Positions 14,790-23,686 of a stretch of DNA of 64,000 nt are shown here, one piece after another; position 1 is the stretch's first letter; each line of letters opens with the position of its first letter. The DNA comes from Aquimixticola soesokkakensis (GTDB lineage Bacteria > Pseudomonadota > Alphaproteobacteria > Rhodobacterales > Rhodobacteraceae). The notes beneath the pieces are model-generated. The model saw nothing but the letters and a program-made list of their open reading frames with translations. It searched no databases and was not told the origin of the DNA. The position numbers were made by a program, and so were the translations under genes. The stretch lies in the NCBI RefSeq assembly GCF_900172375.1, contig NZ_FWFS01000011.1, positions 62,001 through 126,000 of the forward strand, in the 5' to 3' direction.

Positions 14790-15137
14790 ATGAGCGATAG
14801 CATCGAATGGAGCCGTCAAGAAGACGTTGAACGGATTTGGCTGAAAGAGGGTATCGAATTTACCCATCGTTTGATTACCAAAGACAATCAAGGGTCGTCC
14901 TTTTCGTTCCACATTACCACGTTCAAACCCGATTTCGAACATACGGCCATCGGCGACGGGGTGCATGAAAGTGTGCTGTTCTGCTTGCATGGCGGGTCGA
15001 CGCAGACGCTGCCCGACGGGCGCGTCCACGCGTTCCGCCCGGGGGATGCCATGTATCTGCCCAAGGAATTCACCTATGAACATAAGGTCGGCAGTGGCGG
15101 GCTTGTGATGGCGGTTGCGTGTAACCCCTCGCGGTAA
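14790..15137 (+). CDS. Small cupin-domain protein
   Basis: This 115-residue single-domain cupin contains FHITTFKPDFEHTAIGDGVHESVLFCLHGGSTQTLPDGRVHAFRPGDAMYLPK, the two cupin motifs with His, Glu and a buried Gly-Asp turn. The start MSDSIEW was chosen for the GGAG seven bases upstream; starts 12 and 33 bases earlier are in frame. The gene is monocistronic, between the GAF gene and a terminator hairpin. The family includes small isomerases, dioxygenase-like proteins and sensors, so no reaction is assigned. Confidence 0.6.
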   Translation: MSDSIEWSRQEDVERIWLKEGIEFTHRLITKDNQGSSFSFHITTFKPDFEHTAIGDGVHESVLFCLHGGSTQTLPDGRVHAFRPGDAMYLPKEFTYEHKVGSGGLVMAVACNPSR

Positions 15138-15176
15138 AGACGGCCGGGCCTCACGACAGGGCGCTCAAAGACAGGC

Positions 15177-15206
15177 GGGCGGCAGCGTTTGATGACGCTG
15201 CCGCCC
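15177..15206 (+). terminator. Hairpin terminator after the cupin gene
   Basis: GGGCGGCAGCG (15177-15187) pairs perfectly with CGCTGCCGCCC (15196-15206) around an eight-base loop, then GGTTTG. The stem is very strong but the T-run is weak. The remaining 200 bases before the peptide transporter are AT-rich promoter DNA. Confidence 0.65.
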
Positions 15207-15412
15207 GGTTTGCGTGATCACATCCGCAGGTCGTTTTGAAAATATTTAATCTAATCAAATTTCTACTAGCCATAGCCATCCATTATGGCCCTATGCAGAG
15301 TGCTTTGTAGCGCGAAAAAAATTCCACTCCTACGCTGAATTCCAATCTGGAGGGCCGTTTTAGACATCCCGACGGATTGCAAAAAAATAATCAACGGGGA
15401 AACGAATATATC

Positions 15413-17065
15413 ATGCGACATCCATTTATAAATCGCTTTGCCGCACAATCGGCCTCCACGCTGACATCGCACATTCGCAAGCGCGCCAAAGCCGCGGGCA
15501 AGACACTTTTGATGTCCAGCGCGGCAGCGGTCATGGCGCTGCAAGCCGCCGCCCAGGACGTGACGGTCGTCATCGATCCCATCGCCTCCGAGAGCAATCT
15601 CTACTGGGAAACCGAGGGGGCGTTTATGTTGCCCTCGCTGCAGGGTCTGGTGGGCAATAATCCCGAAACCGGAAAATACGATACCAGCGGGTTGGCCGAA
15701 AGCTGGAAGGCAAATGAGGATCTGACCTCCTGGACCTTCACGCTGAAACCGCAGGCCGAGTTCCACGATGGGTGGGGCCCTGTCACCGCCGAGGATGTGG
15801 TGCACAGCTTTAACCTGCATATCGGCGATGACAGCCGTTTGAGCGGCATTGGCAACCTGCGCGACGCGACCGTTACCGCCGTCGATGCCCAGACGGTTCG
15901 CTTTGACCTGCCTGCGCCGCAAGCCGATTTCCTGTTCATGCTGGCCGGGCGCGGGGTGCTGGCGATCTACAGCAAGGCACAGTTCGACGCCGAGGGGCTT
16001 GAGGGCTACAAAACAAAGCCCGCCGGCACCAGTCCGCTGGTCTATGAGTCCAGCGAGCTTGGCCAGGGGATGACGTTCTCGACCGCTCAAGACCACTGGA
16101 GCGGCGTGGATGCCGATTATGACACCCTGTCGATCCGCTTTGTCGGGGAGGCGGCAACCAAGCTGGCGATGTTGCTGTCACATGAGGCCGATATCGTGAG
16201 CCTGTCGCGCGAGTTGCAGCCACAGGCGCTGGACGCCGGGTTTGAAATCCTTGCCTCGACACAGGGGGCGTCGCAAACGTCGATGGTCTTTGGCGCGCTT
16301 TACACCGATCCCGAGGGGGGCGAATTGCCCACCGGTTTGCCCTGGGCGGATGTGCGGGTACGCGAGGCGATGAACCGCGCGCTGGACCGCTCGCAATTGC
16401 TTGAGGTGCTCTACGATGGCCGCGCCGAAGCCCTGCCGGTGTTCACCATGGACGCGCAATACGAGGGTTACACCCCCGCCCTTGCCGATCGTTTCGACGC
16501 AGATTACGGCTATGACCCCGAACGGGCGATGGCGTTGTTGGCCGAGGCCGGTTACCCCGATGCCTTTGGCGATCCGGTGATCCCGATCATCGTCACCTCC
16601 CTGCCGGGCAACCCGGAATTTCCGCTGATTTCCGAATTGGCGCAGGCCTATTTCGAGGCCGTCGGCTTGCAAACAGAAATGCGTGAAATGGACGGGGCAT
16701 CCATCCTGTCGGCCCGTCGTGATCGCAATGCGCCCTGGATCATGCCGGTGCGCAATGCGCCGATCCGGCCCGCACAGGTCGGGCTTCAGGTTTATTTCAG
16801 CAAGGTAAACCGCCCGACCGCCTATGTGGATGACGCGCAAATCAACAGCGTGTTTGACGAACTTGCGGCCTCGACCGACATGGCCGAGCGCGATGCGCTT
16901 GCCTCGCAGATTTTCACCAAGCTCTATGATGATTACACCCACATGCCGCTCGCGAAAATCTTTGCCGAGGTCACGGTCGATCCCGACACGATCACGGGTT
17001 GGACCTTTCCCGGGTCGACGTCGAGCGGGTTGAGCCATTTCGAGCTGATCAAGACCGCTGAGTAA
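15413..17065 (+). CDS. Peptide/solute ABC transporter, periplasmic binding protein (family 5)
   Basis: This protein of about 550 residues is of the DppA/OppA (SBP_bac_5) family. An unusually long basic n-region (about 30 residues) precedes the hydrophobic core LLMSSAAAVMALQAAAQ, and cleavage after AAA or AQ is likely. Family features include ESWKANEDLTSWTFTLKPQAEFHDG, VTAEDVVHSF and VREAMNRALDRSQLL. The start MRHPFINRF is the first ATG; a TTG 36 bases upstream is possible. It is the first gene of a five-gene importer operon with two permeases and two ATPases. The ligand may be a peptide, amino-acid derivative or other amide, given the downstream catabolic genes. Confidence 0.88.
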   Translation: MRHPFINRFAAQSASTLTSHIRKRAKAAGKTLLMSSAAAVMALQAAAQDVTVVIDPIASESNLYWETEGAFMLPSLQGLVGNNPETGKYDTSGLAESWKANEDLTSWTFTLKPQAEFHDGWGPVTAEDVVHSFNLHIGDDSRLSGIGNLRDATVTAVDAQTVRFDLPAPQADFLFMLAGRGVLAIYSKAQFDAEGLEGYKTKPAGTSPLVYESSELGQGMTFSTAQDHWSGVDADYDTLSIRFVGEAATKLAMLLSHEADIVSLSRELQPQALDAGFEILASTQGASQTSMVFGALYTDPEGGELPTGLPWADVRVREAMNRALDRSQLLEVLYDGRAEALPVFTMDAQYEGYTPALADRFDADYGYDPERAMALLAEAGYPDAFGDPVIPIIVTSLPGNPEFPLISELAQAYFEAVGLQTEMREMDGASILSARRDRNAPWIMPVRNAPIRPAQVGLQVYFSKVNRPTAYVDDAQINSVFDELAASTDMAERDALASQIFTKLYDDYTHMPLAKIFAEVTVDPDTITGWTFPGSTSSGLSHFELIKTAE

Positions 17066-17113
17066 ATGCATCTCGGGATGGCCTGCGGGCCGTCCCGACC
17101 AAAGGGATCGGTC

Positions 17114-18031
17114 ATGAAACGCTATATTCTCATTCGGCTGCTCGAAAGCCTTGCGGCGATCTTTGTGATCACCGTTCTGGTGTTCGCCTTGACGCATATG
17201 TCGGGCAGCCCCGTGGATGCCTTGTTGCCGCAAGACGCCACTCAAGAACAAATCGACGCGCTCGTCAGCGCCTGGGGCCTCGATCAGTCCTTGCCCCGCC
17301 AGTACCTCTCGTTTCTGGGCAATGCCCTTCAGGGGGATTTCGGGGACTCGCTGAAATGGCGCGGGTATTCGGCGATGGGGGTTGTTGCCGACCGCCTGCC
17401 GCAGACGCTTTATCTGGGGGGGATTGCGGTCGCGATTTCCGTCGTTGTCGCCCTGCCGCTGGGGGTGATGGCCGCGATGAGAAAGGGTGGCAAGCTTGAT
17501 AAAGCGGCGCAATTGTTCAGCCTTTTTGGCCAGTCCATCCCGCAATTCTGGTTCGCGATCCTGCTGATCTGGTTCTTTGCGGTGGCGCTTCAGCTCTTGC
17601 CGACCTCCGGTTCGGGAAGCTGGCAGCACGTCATCCTGCCCGCCATCGCGATGGCGTGGTTCCAGATTGCCGCGCTGAGCCGCCTGACGCGCTCTGCCAT
17701 GCTCGAAGTGCTCGACGCCGAATATGTCAAACTGGCGCGGGTCAAGGGGGTGTCGGAAACCCGGGTGGTCTGGGTCCATGCCCTGCGCAATGCCGCCGTG
17801 GTGCCGCTGACCTATTTCGGCGTGCTTGCCGGTTCGGTTTTGACCGGTTCTGTGACCATCGAAACCGTCTTTTCCTGGCCGGGTCTGGGCTGGGTCGCCA
17901 TCGAGGCCATCCGCGCGCGGGATTTTCCCGTGGTGCAGGCCGTCGTGGTGATTTTCGCCCTCATCTACATCGTTTGCAACTTTTTGGTGGATATTCTGAA
18001 TGCTTACATCGACCCGCGCGTCCGCGCCTGA
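17114..18031 (+). CDS. Peptide-type ABC transporter permease (DppB-like)
   Basis: This 305-residue inner-membrane permease has the DppB/OppB N-terminus MKRYILIRLLESLAAIFVIT. The EAA-like cytoplasmic loop is EYVKLARVKGVSETRVVWVHALRNA, and the C-terminus ends in a hydrophobic segment and YIDPRVRA. AAGGG lies seven bases before the chosen ATG. It lies 48 bases after the binding-protein gene, and its last 32 bases overlap the second permease gene. Confidence 0.9.
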   Translation: MKRYILIRLLESLAAIFVITVLVFALTHMSGSPVDALLPQDATQEQIDALVSAWGLDQSLPRQYLSFLGNALQGDFGDSLKWRGYSAMGVVADRLPQTLYLGGIAVAISVVVALPLGVMAAMRKGGKLDKAAQLFSLFGQSIPQFWFAILLIWFFAVALQLLPTSGSGSWQHVILPAIAMAWFQIAALSRLTRSAMLEVLDAEYVKLARVKGVSETRVVWVHALRNAAVVPLTYFGVLAGSVLTGSVTIETVFSWPGLGWVAIEAIRARDFPVVQAVVVIFALIYIVCNFLVDILNAYIDPRVRA

Positions 18032-18893
18032 GCGGTCACCAAAGCGGCGCCGGATAGTGTCCGCCAGCCTTTGGACCCTGCCTTACTTTCCCATTGCCAT
18101 CCTCCTGTGTGTGCTGATCATCCCGGGCTTGTTTGCCGATTTCATTGCCCCTCATGGAGCGCAGGAGATGAACATGCAGGCCCGTCTGCAGCCGCCGGTA
18201 TTTTTCGGCGGCACCTGGGAGTATATCCTCGGGACCGACCGGCTGGGCCGCTGTATCCTGAGCCGGACCATGCATGGCGCCTGGTATGCCATGTCAATCT
18301 CGGCCACGGGGATCATCGTGGGGGTCACCATCGGCACCACGCTTGGCCTGCTTGCGGGATATGCGCGCGGCTGGGTGGATACCCTGGTGATGCGCCTTGT
18401 CGATATCACGCTGGCCCTGCCGGCCATTTTGCTGGCGCTGGCACTGGCGGCGATGTACGGGCCGAGTTTCAAATCGGTGATCACGGTGGTCGCCTTCGTG
18501 CTCTGGGCCTATTTCGCGCGGCAGGTCCGGGCCGAGGTACTGGTGCTGCGCGAGCGTGATTTTGTTGCCCGTGCCAAGGTCGCCGGCGTGTCGCATGTCA
18601 AAATCCTCCTGCGCCATATCCTGCCCAATGTGCTCAACACCATTGTCGTGCTGGCGACGCTTCAGGTTGGCATCGTGATTTCGCTTGAGGCTTCGTTGAG
18701 CTTTCTGGGGATCGGTATTCCGCGCCCGACCCCTACCTGGGGCATTCTGGTCGCGGACGGGCGTCAATTGATTGTCTCGGCGTGGTGGATTTCGTTTTTC
18801 CCCGGCCTTGCGATCCTGCTTACCGTTCTTTCTATCAACCTGTTGGGCGATTGGCTGCGTGATCGACTTGACCCTAAAACGAGGCCGATGTGA
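18000..18893 (+). CDS. Peptide-type ABC transporter permease (DppC-like)
   Basis: This 297-residue permease is of the DppC/OppC type, with a first TM near residues 27-50 and then GTDRLGRCILSRTMHGA, the usual DppC motif. The EAA loop is ERDFVARAKVAGVSHVKILLRHILPNVLN, and the end is LLGDWLRDRLDPKTRP. It starts within the end of the previous permease gene (32-base overlap) and its stop overlaps the ATPase start. Confidence 0.9.
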   Translation: MLTSTRASAPERSPKRRRIVSASLWTLPYFPIAILLCVLIIPGLFADFIAPHGAQEMNMQARLQPPVFFGGTWEYILGTDRLGRCILSRTMHGAWYAMSISATGIIVGVTIGTTLGLLAGYARGWVDTLVMRLVDITLALPAILLALALAAMYGPSFKSVITVVAFVLWAYFARQVRAEVLVLRERDFVARAKVAGVSHVKILLRHILPNVLNTIVVLATLQVGIVISLEASLSFLGIGIPRPTPTWGILVADGRQLIVSAWWISFFPGLAILLTVLSINLLGDWLRDRLDPKTRPM

Positions 18894-19894
18894 TGCCACT
18901 TGATCCACAATCGGAGGTCGTGCTCGAGGTCCGCAACCTGACCACGACGATTTCCATTCGAACCGATGAATTCGCCGCGGTCGATAACGTCAGCCTTTCG
19001 CTCAAACGCGGGGAGACGCTGGGGCTGGTGGGGGAGTCGGGTAGCGGCAAATCCCTGACCGGTCTGTCGCTGCTGAATCTGGTGCCAAAACATGCCGCCC
19101 GGGTCGCGGGCGGTGCGGTGATGCTGGACGGGGTCGATCTGTTGCAGCTGTCCGAGCGCGAGATGCGGCGTGTGCGCGGCAAGAAGATCTCGATGATCCT
19201 GCAAGATCCGCAAACCTCGCTCAACCCGTCCTTTAGCGTGGGTAGCCAGATCGGCGAAGCCCTGTCGCTGCACACGGATGTGCCCAAAAAGGGCCTGAAG
19301 GCGGCGGCGGTCGAGATGCTGCGCCGCGTGCGGGTTGCTGCCCCCGAACACCGCGTCGACGCCTATCCGCACCAGATGAGCGGGGGCATGCGCCAGCGCG
19401 TTGTCGGGGCCATCGCGATTTCCTGCGCCCCCGATGTCATCATCGCGGATGAACCGACGACCTCGCTCGATGTCACGGTACAGGCGCAATACATCCGTCT
19501 GTTGCAGGAATTGCAGGCCGAGACGGGCATGGGGATTATCTTTATCACCCATGATTTCGGGATCGTGGCCAAGGTCTGTCATCGTTTGGCGGTGATGTAC
19601 GCCGGGCAGATCGTCGAAACCGGCCCCGTCGAGCGGATTTTCGATGCGCCCGGGCATCCCTATACCCAAGCGCTGCTTGGTTCTGTGCCCAAGCTGCACG
19701 GCCAACAGGGGCGGCTGCCGTCGATCAGCGGCAATCCACCGGCGCTGTGGAATAAACCCAAGGGCTGTAAATTCGCCCCCCGCTGTCCGCTTGCCGATAC
19801 CCGCTGCCACACCGAGGAGCCACCGGTTTATGACACGCCCGATCAAGACGGGCGTGAACATTGGGCCCGCTGCTGGAGACTGGAAACGCAATGA
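18893..19894 (+). CDS. Peptide-type ABC transporter ATPase (DppD-like)
   Basis: This ATPase has about 333 residues, with Walker A GESGSGKS, Q-loop LQDPQTSLNPSFSVG, signature MSGGMRQR and Walker B ADEPTTSLD. The C-terminal Cys-containing oligopeptide region (CKFAPRCPLADTRCHTEEP) is typical of DppD/OppD. Translation may begin at the ATG at 18893 or the GTG one codon earlier; both overlap the permease stop. The second ATPase gene begins within its last 65 bases. Confidence 0.9.
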   Translation: MPLDPQSEVVLEVRNLTTTISIRTDEFAAVDNVSLSLKRGETLGLVGESGSGKSLTGLSLLNLVPKHAARVAGGAVMLDGVDLLQLSEREMRRVRGKKISMILQDPQTSLNPSFSVGSQIGEALSLHTDVPKKGLKAAAVEMLRRVRVAAPEHRVDAYPHQMSGGMRQRVVGAIAISCAPDVIIADEPTTSLDVTVQAQYIRLLQELQAETGMGIIFITHDFGIVAKVCHRLAVMYAGQIVETGPVERIFDAPGHPYTQALLGSVPKLHGQQGRLPSISGNPPALWNKPKGCKFAPRCPLADTRCHTEEPPVYDTPDQDGREHWARCWRLETQ

Positions 19895-20858
19895 CCCCCC
19901 CATCCTAGAAGTGCGGGATCTGACCCGCGTGTTCAACGTCTCGGGCGGCCGGCAAGTGCGCGCCGTCGAAGGCATCAATTTCAAAATCAATGCAGGCCGG
20001 ACCTTGGCATTGGTCGGTGAATCGGGCTGTGGCAAGACCACCCTGACCAAGATGCTTTTGCGTCTGGATACCCCCACCGCCGGACAGGTTCTGGTCGATG
20101 GTGTGGACATTGCAGGGCTGCGCGGGGCGCCGCTCAAGGCCTTTCGCGCCAAGGTTCAAGCGGTTTTCCAGGACCCTTGGGCTTCGCTTAGTCCCCGGAT
20201 GCGGGTGCGCGACATCGTGGCCGAGCCGTTGCAGGCAACAAGCACCCTGTCGGCAAAGGAAATTGACCTTCGGGTGCATGAGGTGCTGGAATCCGTGGGG
20301 CTTCGGGCGGATCAGGCGCGCAATTTCCCGCATGAGTTCTCGGGCGGGCAGCGCCAACGTATCGCGATTGCCAGCGCTTTGGTGTCGCGGCCGCAACTGA
20401 TCGTGCTTGACGAGCCGGTATCGGCGCTGGATGTGTCGATCCGCTCGCAGATTATGAACCTGTTCAAAGATATCCAGGAGAGCACGGGGGTGAGCTTTCT
20501 TCTGGTTGCCCACGACCTTGCGACGACCCGCTATCTCGCGGATGACGTGGCGGTGATGTATCTGGGGCGGATTGTGGAATTCGGCCCCGCTGAACAGCTC
20601 TTTACCGCGCCCCAACACCCGTACACAAAGGCACTTTTTTCAGCAGCATTGCCAAGCCATCCCAAGGCACCGCAACAGGAAATCGTGCTGGAGGGCGAAA
20701 TGCCATCGCCGTTGGACCCGCCAACAGGCTGCGCTTTTCACCCGCGTTGCCACCTGCGGCTGGGGGATATCTGCGTCACGCAGCGCCCCGTGATGCAGGG
20801 GCCGCAGCAGGATGTTACCCTTGCCTGTCACCGCGGGTTCGAAAGTGTAGAGGTTTGA
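19830..20858 (+). CDS. Peptide-type ABC transporter ATPase (DppF-like)
   Basis: This ATPase has about 342 residues, with Walker A GESGCGKTT, Q-loop FQDPWASLSPRMRV, signature FSGGQRQR and Walker B LDEPVSALD, plus the C-terminal TGCAFHPRCHLRLGDIC region of the oligopeptide subfamily. The start at 19830 (MTRPIKTG) has GGAG ten bases upstream and lies inside the preceding gene. The conserved domain begins about 25 residues later, so a non-ATG internal start cannot be excluded. It is the last gene of the importer operon. Confidence 0.85.
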   Translation: MTRPIKTGVNIGPAAGDWKRNDPPILEVRDLTRVFNVSGGRQVRAVEGINFKINAGRTLALVGESGCGKTTLTKMLLRLDTPTAGQVLVDGVDIAGLRGAPLKAFRAKVQAVFQDPWASLSPRMRVRDIVAEPLQATSTLSAKEIDLRVHEVLESVGLRADQARNFPHEFSGGQRQRIAIASALVSRPQLIVLDEPVSALDVSIRSQIMNLFKDIQESTGVSFLLVAHDLATTRYLADDVAVMYLGRIVEFGPAEQLFTAPQHPYTKALFSAALPSHPKAPQQEIVLEGEMPSPLDPPTGCAFHPRCHLRLGDICVTQRPVMQGPQQDVTLACHRGFESVEV

Positions 20859-20876
20859 TTTGAAGTCATAAATTTT

Positions 20877-20902
20877 AAGGATCGTTTCTTTCGATCCTTT
20901 TG
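20877..20902 (+). terminator. Terminator after the peptide-type importer operon
   Basis: AAGGATCG (20877-20884) pairs with CGATCCTT (20892-20899) around seven bases, followed by a short T-rich stretch. The rest of the 307-base gap up to 21165 holds only the promoter and AGGAG ribosome site of the aminotransferase gene. Confidence 0.65.
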
Positions 20903-21165
20903 CATCCGATCCTCAGGGGCCGTATCGTTCTGGCAAACGATGCGGTCTTTGATGTTGTGACAGGGCCGGAATGCGCCGCCCCGCACCATTGGCGCGGGGT
21001 CTGTTTTGTGGGGCGGCGCGCGCTGTCGCCATAGGAAATGTTTATACCCATAGTTTCAGATAAATGGCGCGTTTTGCTTTGCCGCGTTGCTAGGCTTGTC
21101 TCCAATCGGCCCGACACAACCGCCTGACCTGCGGTGCGGGGCCCGCAACCCCTCAGGAGACCCCC

Positions 21166-22374
21166 ATGAGCACGTTTCACCCTGCCAGCCGCGTAAGCAA
21201 CATCAGCATTTCACCCACGACCGTTGCCGCCCAAAAGGCGCGTGATCTCAAAGCCGCGGGGCATGATATTCTCAACCTGACCGTCGGCGAGCCGGATTTC
21301 GACACGCCCGAGCTGATCAAGCAGGAGGCCATTCGCGCCATCAATGCGGGCGAGACAAAATACACGCCGGTCAATGGCACGCCCGAGCTGCGCCGCGCGA
21401 TCCAGCAGGATTTCGCCACCCGGCTCGGGATTGAAACCACGCTGGATGCGATCTGCGTCGGCGGTGGCGCCAAGCAAATCCTGTTTCTCGCGCTCATGGC
21501 TTCGGTCGAGAAGGGGAGCGAAGTGATCATCCCCGCGCCCTATTGGGTGTCCTATCCCGATATGGTTGTGGCCAATGGCGGTACGCCTGTCATCGTCGCT
21601 TGCCCCGAGGACACAGGATTCAAATTGACGCCGGAAGCTCTGGAGGGCGCCATCACGCCCAACACGCGGTGGTTGATCCTGAACTCGCCCTCCAATCCCA
21701 CGGGCGTCGCCTATACCGCGCAGGAGCTGAAAGCACTGGGTGCGGTTCTGGCCAGACATCCCCATGTCTGGGTGCTGTGCGATGAAATCTACGACCGCAT
21801 CTGGTTTGCCAGTTTCGAGGCGACCAGCATCGTGGGAGCCTGCCCCGCGCTTGCCGATCGTGCTCTGGTCGTCAACGGGGTGTCCAAGTCCCATGCGATG
21901 ACCGGCTGGCGGATCGGCTATGGCGTGGGCCCGCTGCCGCTGATCAACGCGATCAACAAGCTGCAATCGCAGATGTCGTCCTGCCCGTCGTCGATCAGTC
22001 AGGCGGCGGCTGCGGTGGCCCTGACCGGCGATCAGTCGGGCGTGCAAGCCCAGGTTGCCGTCTACCGCGAGCGGCGCGACCGTGCGTTGGAGCGCCTCAA
22101 TGCGATCGAGGGGCTGAGCTGCATCGAACCCGATGGCGCGTTTTACCTTTATGCCAATTGCCAAGGGGTGATCGGCAAGTCCACTCCCGAGGGCCAAGTG
22201 ATTGCGAACGATCAGGATTTCGTACTGTACCTGTTGGAAAAAGCGGGTGTTGCGGCGGTGCATGGCGCAGCCTACGGGTTGGAGCCCTACTTTCGGATTT
22301 CGACCGCGACCTCGTTGGAGGTGATTGACGCGGCCTGCGACCGGATCGAGGCGGCGTGCCGCGCTTTGCGCTAG
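21166..22374 (+). CDS. Class I/II pyridoxal-phosphate aminotransferase (aspartate/aromatic type)
   Basis: This 402-residue aminotransferase is of the AspC-like gamma subgroup. Seen are NLTVGEPDFDTP, YTPVNGTPELRRAI, NSPSNPTGVAY, DEIYDRIWF and the PLP Schiff-base Lys241 in GVSKSHAMTGWRIGYG. A strong AGGAG precedes the ATG. It forms a single-gene unit between two terminator or promoter gaps. It may deaminate the amino acid freed by the hydantoinase-type enzymes further downstream, or be a general aspartate/aromatic aminotransferase. Context, not sequence, links it to the pathway. Confidence 0.9.
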   Translation: MSTFHPASRVSNISISPTTVAAQKARDLKAAGHDILNLTVGEPDFDTPELIKQEAIRAINAGETKYTPVNGTPELRRAIQQDFATRLGIETTLDAICVGGGAKQILFLALMASVEKGSEVIIPAPYWVSYPDMVVANGGTPVIVACPEDTGFKLTPEALEGAITPNTRWLILNSPSNPTGVAYTAQELKALGAVLARHPHVWVLCDEIYDRIWFASFEATSIVGACPALADRALVVNGVSKSHAMTGWRIGYGVGPLPLINAINKLQSQMSSCPSSISQAAAAVALTGDQSGVQAQVAVYRERRDRALERLNAIEGLSCIEPDGAFYLYANCQGVIGKSTPEGQVIANDQDFVLYLLEKAGVAAVHGAAYGLEPYFRISTATSLEVIDAACDRIEAACRALR

Positions 22375-22568
22375 GCGCGGTTTTCAGGCCGCGGGGCGCA
22401 AGGAGGTCTGACCGGTGAGGTGGGACTGGCGTTGGACAAGGCCGCGCGCTGTCCCACCTGAACTTTTAGCCAGCTTATCGCCGGACGCACTTGAGGTAGG
22501 TTGGGCACGGGAGGGTATAAGGTAACGTGATAGCTTCGGCGGAATGTCGAGGCCAAAGGAGACGCGAT

Positions 22569-23507
22569 ATGTCCGTTGATTTTCGAAAACTGCAAAGCTT
22601 CGTCAAGATCATTGATGCTGGCAGCATCTCGCGGGCGGCGGGGCTTTTGAATACGGTCCAGCCAGCGCTCAGCCAGCAGATTGCAGCCCTCGAACAGCAT
22701 TTCGGGCAAAAGCTTTTGATCCGCTCCAATAGCGGTGTGACGCCGACCGAGGCCGGTCTTGTGCTTTATCGCCACGCGCAGCTCATGCTCAAATATCTCG
22801 AACAGGCGTCGCTTGATATCAGCCGTGCGTCGCAGGCGCTGGCAGGACATGTGTCGATTGGGCTTGCGACCTATTCCTCATCTTCCACGCTGTCGTTGCC
22901 GATTATCCAGGAGGTGCGGCGCATCCATTCCGGGATTACGGTGCATATCAACGACAGCTTCGGCCAGATCCTGAGCGAGCTGGTGATGAGCGGTCGCATG
23001 GACATGGCGATCATCTATGCAAGTCAACCGATCAAGGGCACTAAGCTGACGCCGCTGTTTTCCGAAGAGCTGTTTCTGGTCGCCAACGCCGAGACGGACA
23101 TGGGCGGATCGCAGGACGCCTCGCTGGATTTGAAGACGCTGGAAAACCTGCCGCTGGTTCTGCCCGGCCGTGGCCATTTCCTGCGCAAACTCATCGACGA
23201 GGCTTTTGCGCGGGTGCGTATCGACCCCGTGGTGGTCGCCGAAATCGATTCGGTGCCGTCGCTTGCGGCCGCGGTGAAATCGGGGATCGGTGCATCGATC
23301 CTGCCGCTGTCGGTGGTGCGCGGCACACCGGGCCTAGAAAATGCGCATGTGCGCAAACTGGTCAAGCCGGCCATCCGTGCCGACGTCTCGCTCTGCACCC
23401 CCGATCCGGCACCCATGAGCGAACCGGCCCTGGCTGTAAAAGCCGTTCTTTTAAAGGTGGTCGCCGAGTTAATCGAAAAACCCCAAGCCGGTTTGATGCT
23501 GGTCTGA
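22569..23507 (+). CDS. LysR-family transcriptional regulator
   Basis: This 312-residue regulator has an N-terminal winged HTH (FVKIIDAGSISRAAGLLNTVQPALSQQIAALEQHFG, about 12-47) and a LysR substrate-binding domain from about residue 90. The start MSVDFRKLQSF has AAGGAG upstream. It resembles the NAC/CynR-like subgroup by its long linker. Unusually it is not divergent from a target but lies in line between the aminotransferase and the branched-chain-type importer. It may control either or both; the effector is unknown. Confidence 0.9.
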   Translation: MSVDFRKLQSFVKIIDAGSISRAAGLLNTVQPALSQQIAALEQHFGQKLLIRSNSGVTPTEAGLVLYRHAQLMLKYLEQASLDISRASQALAGHVSIGLATYSSSSTLSLPIIQEVRRIHSGITVHINDSFGQILSELVMSGRMDMAIIYASQPIKGTKLTPLFSEELFLVANAETDMGGSQDASLDLKTLENLPLVLPGRGHFLRKLIDEAFARVRIDPVVVAEIDSVPSLAAAVKSGIGASILPLSVVRGTPGLENAHVRKLVKPAIRADVSLCTPDPAPMSEPALAVKAVLLKVVAELIEKPQAGLMLV

Positions 23508-23686
23508 CAGGCCCCGCAGACGGGCGCTGCGCACTCCGCCATAAGATTTTGCAATAAACATAGAGCGGCATTGTTTTGGCGATTTCGCCGCGTCTGGGTC
23601 AGCGTTTGAATATGGCAGTTTGATGACACAACGTCGCGGACCGCCGGACAATCGCTCAGAAAAAATAAGCAATAGGGATAATTAAA

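Noticed and set aside
16178-17779. 533-codon antisense frame over the peptide-binding protein and DppB-like genes
   Set aside because: Crosses two real genes, and shows shadow-type composition.
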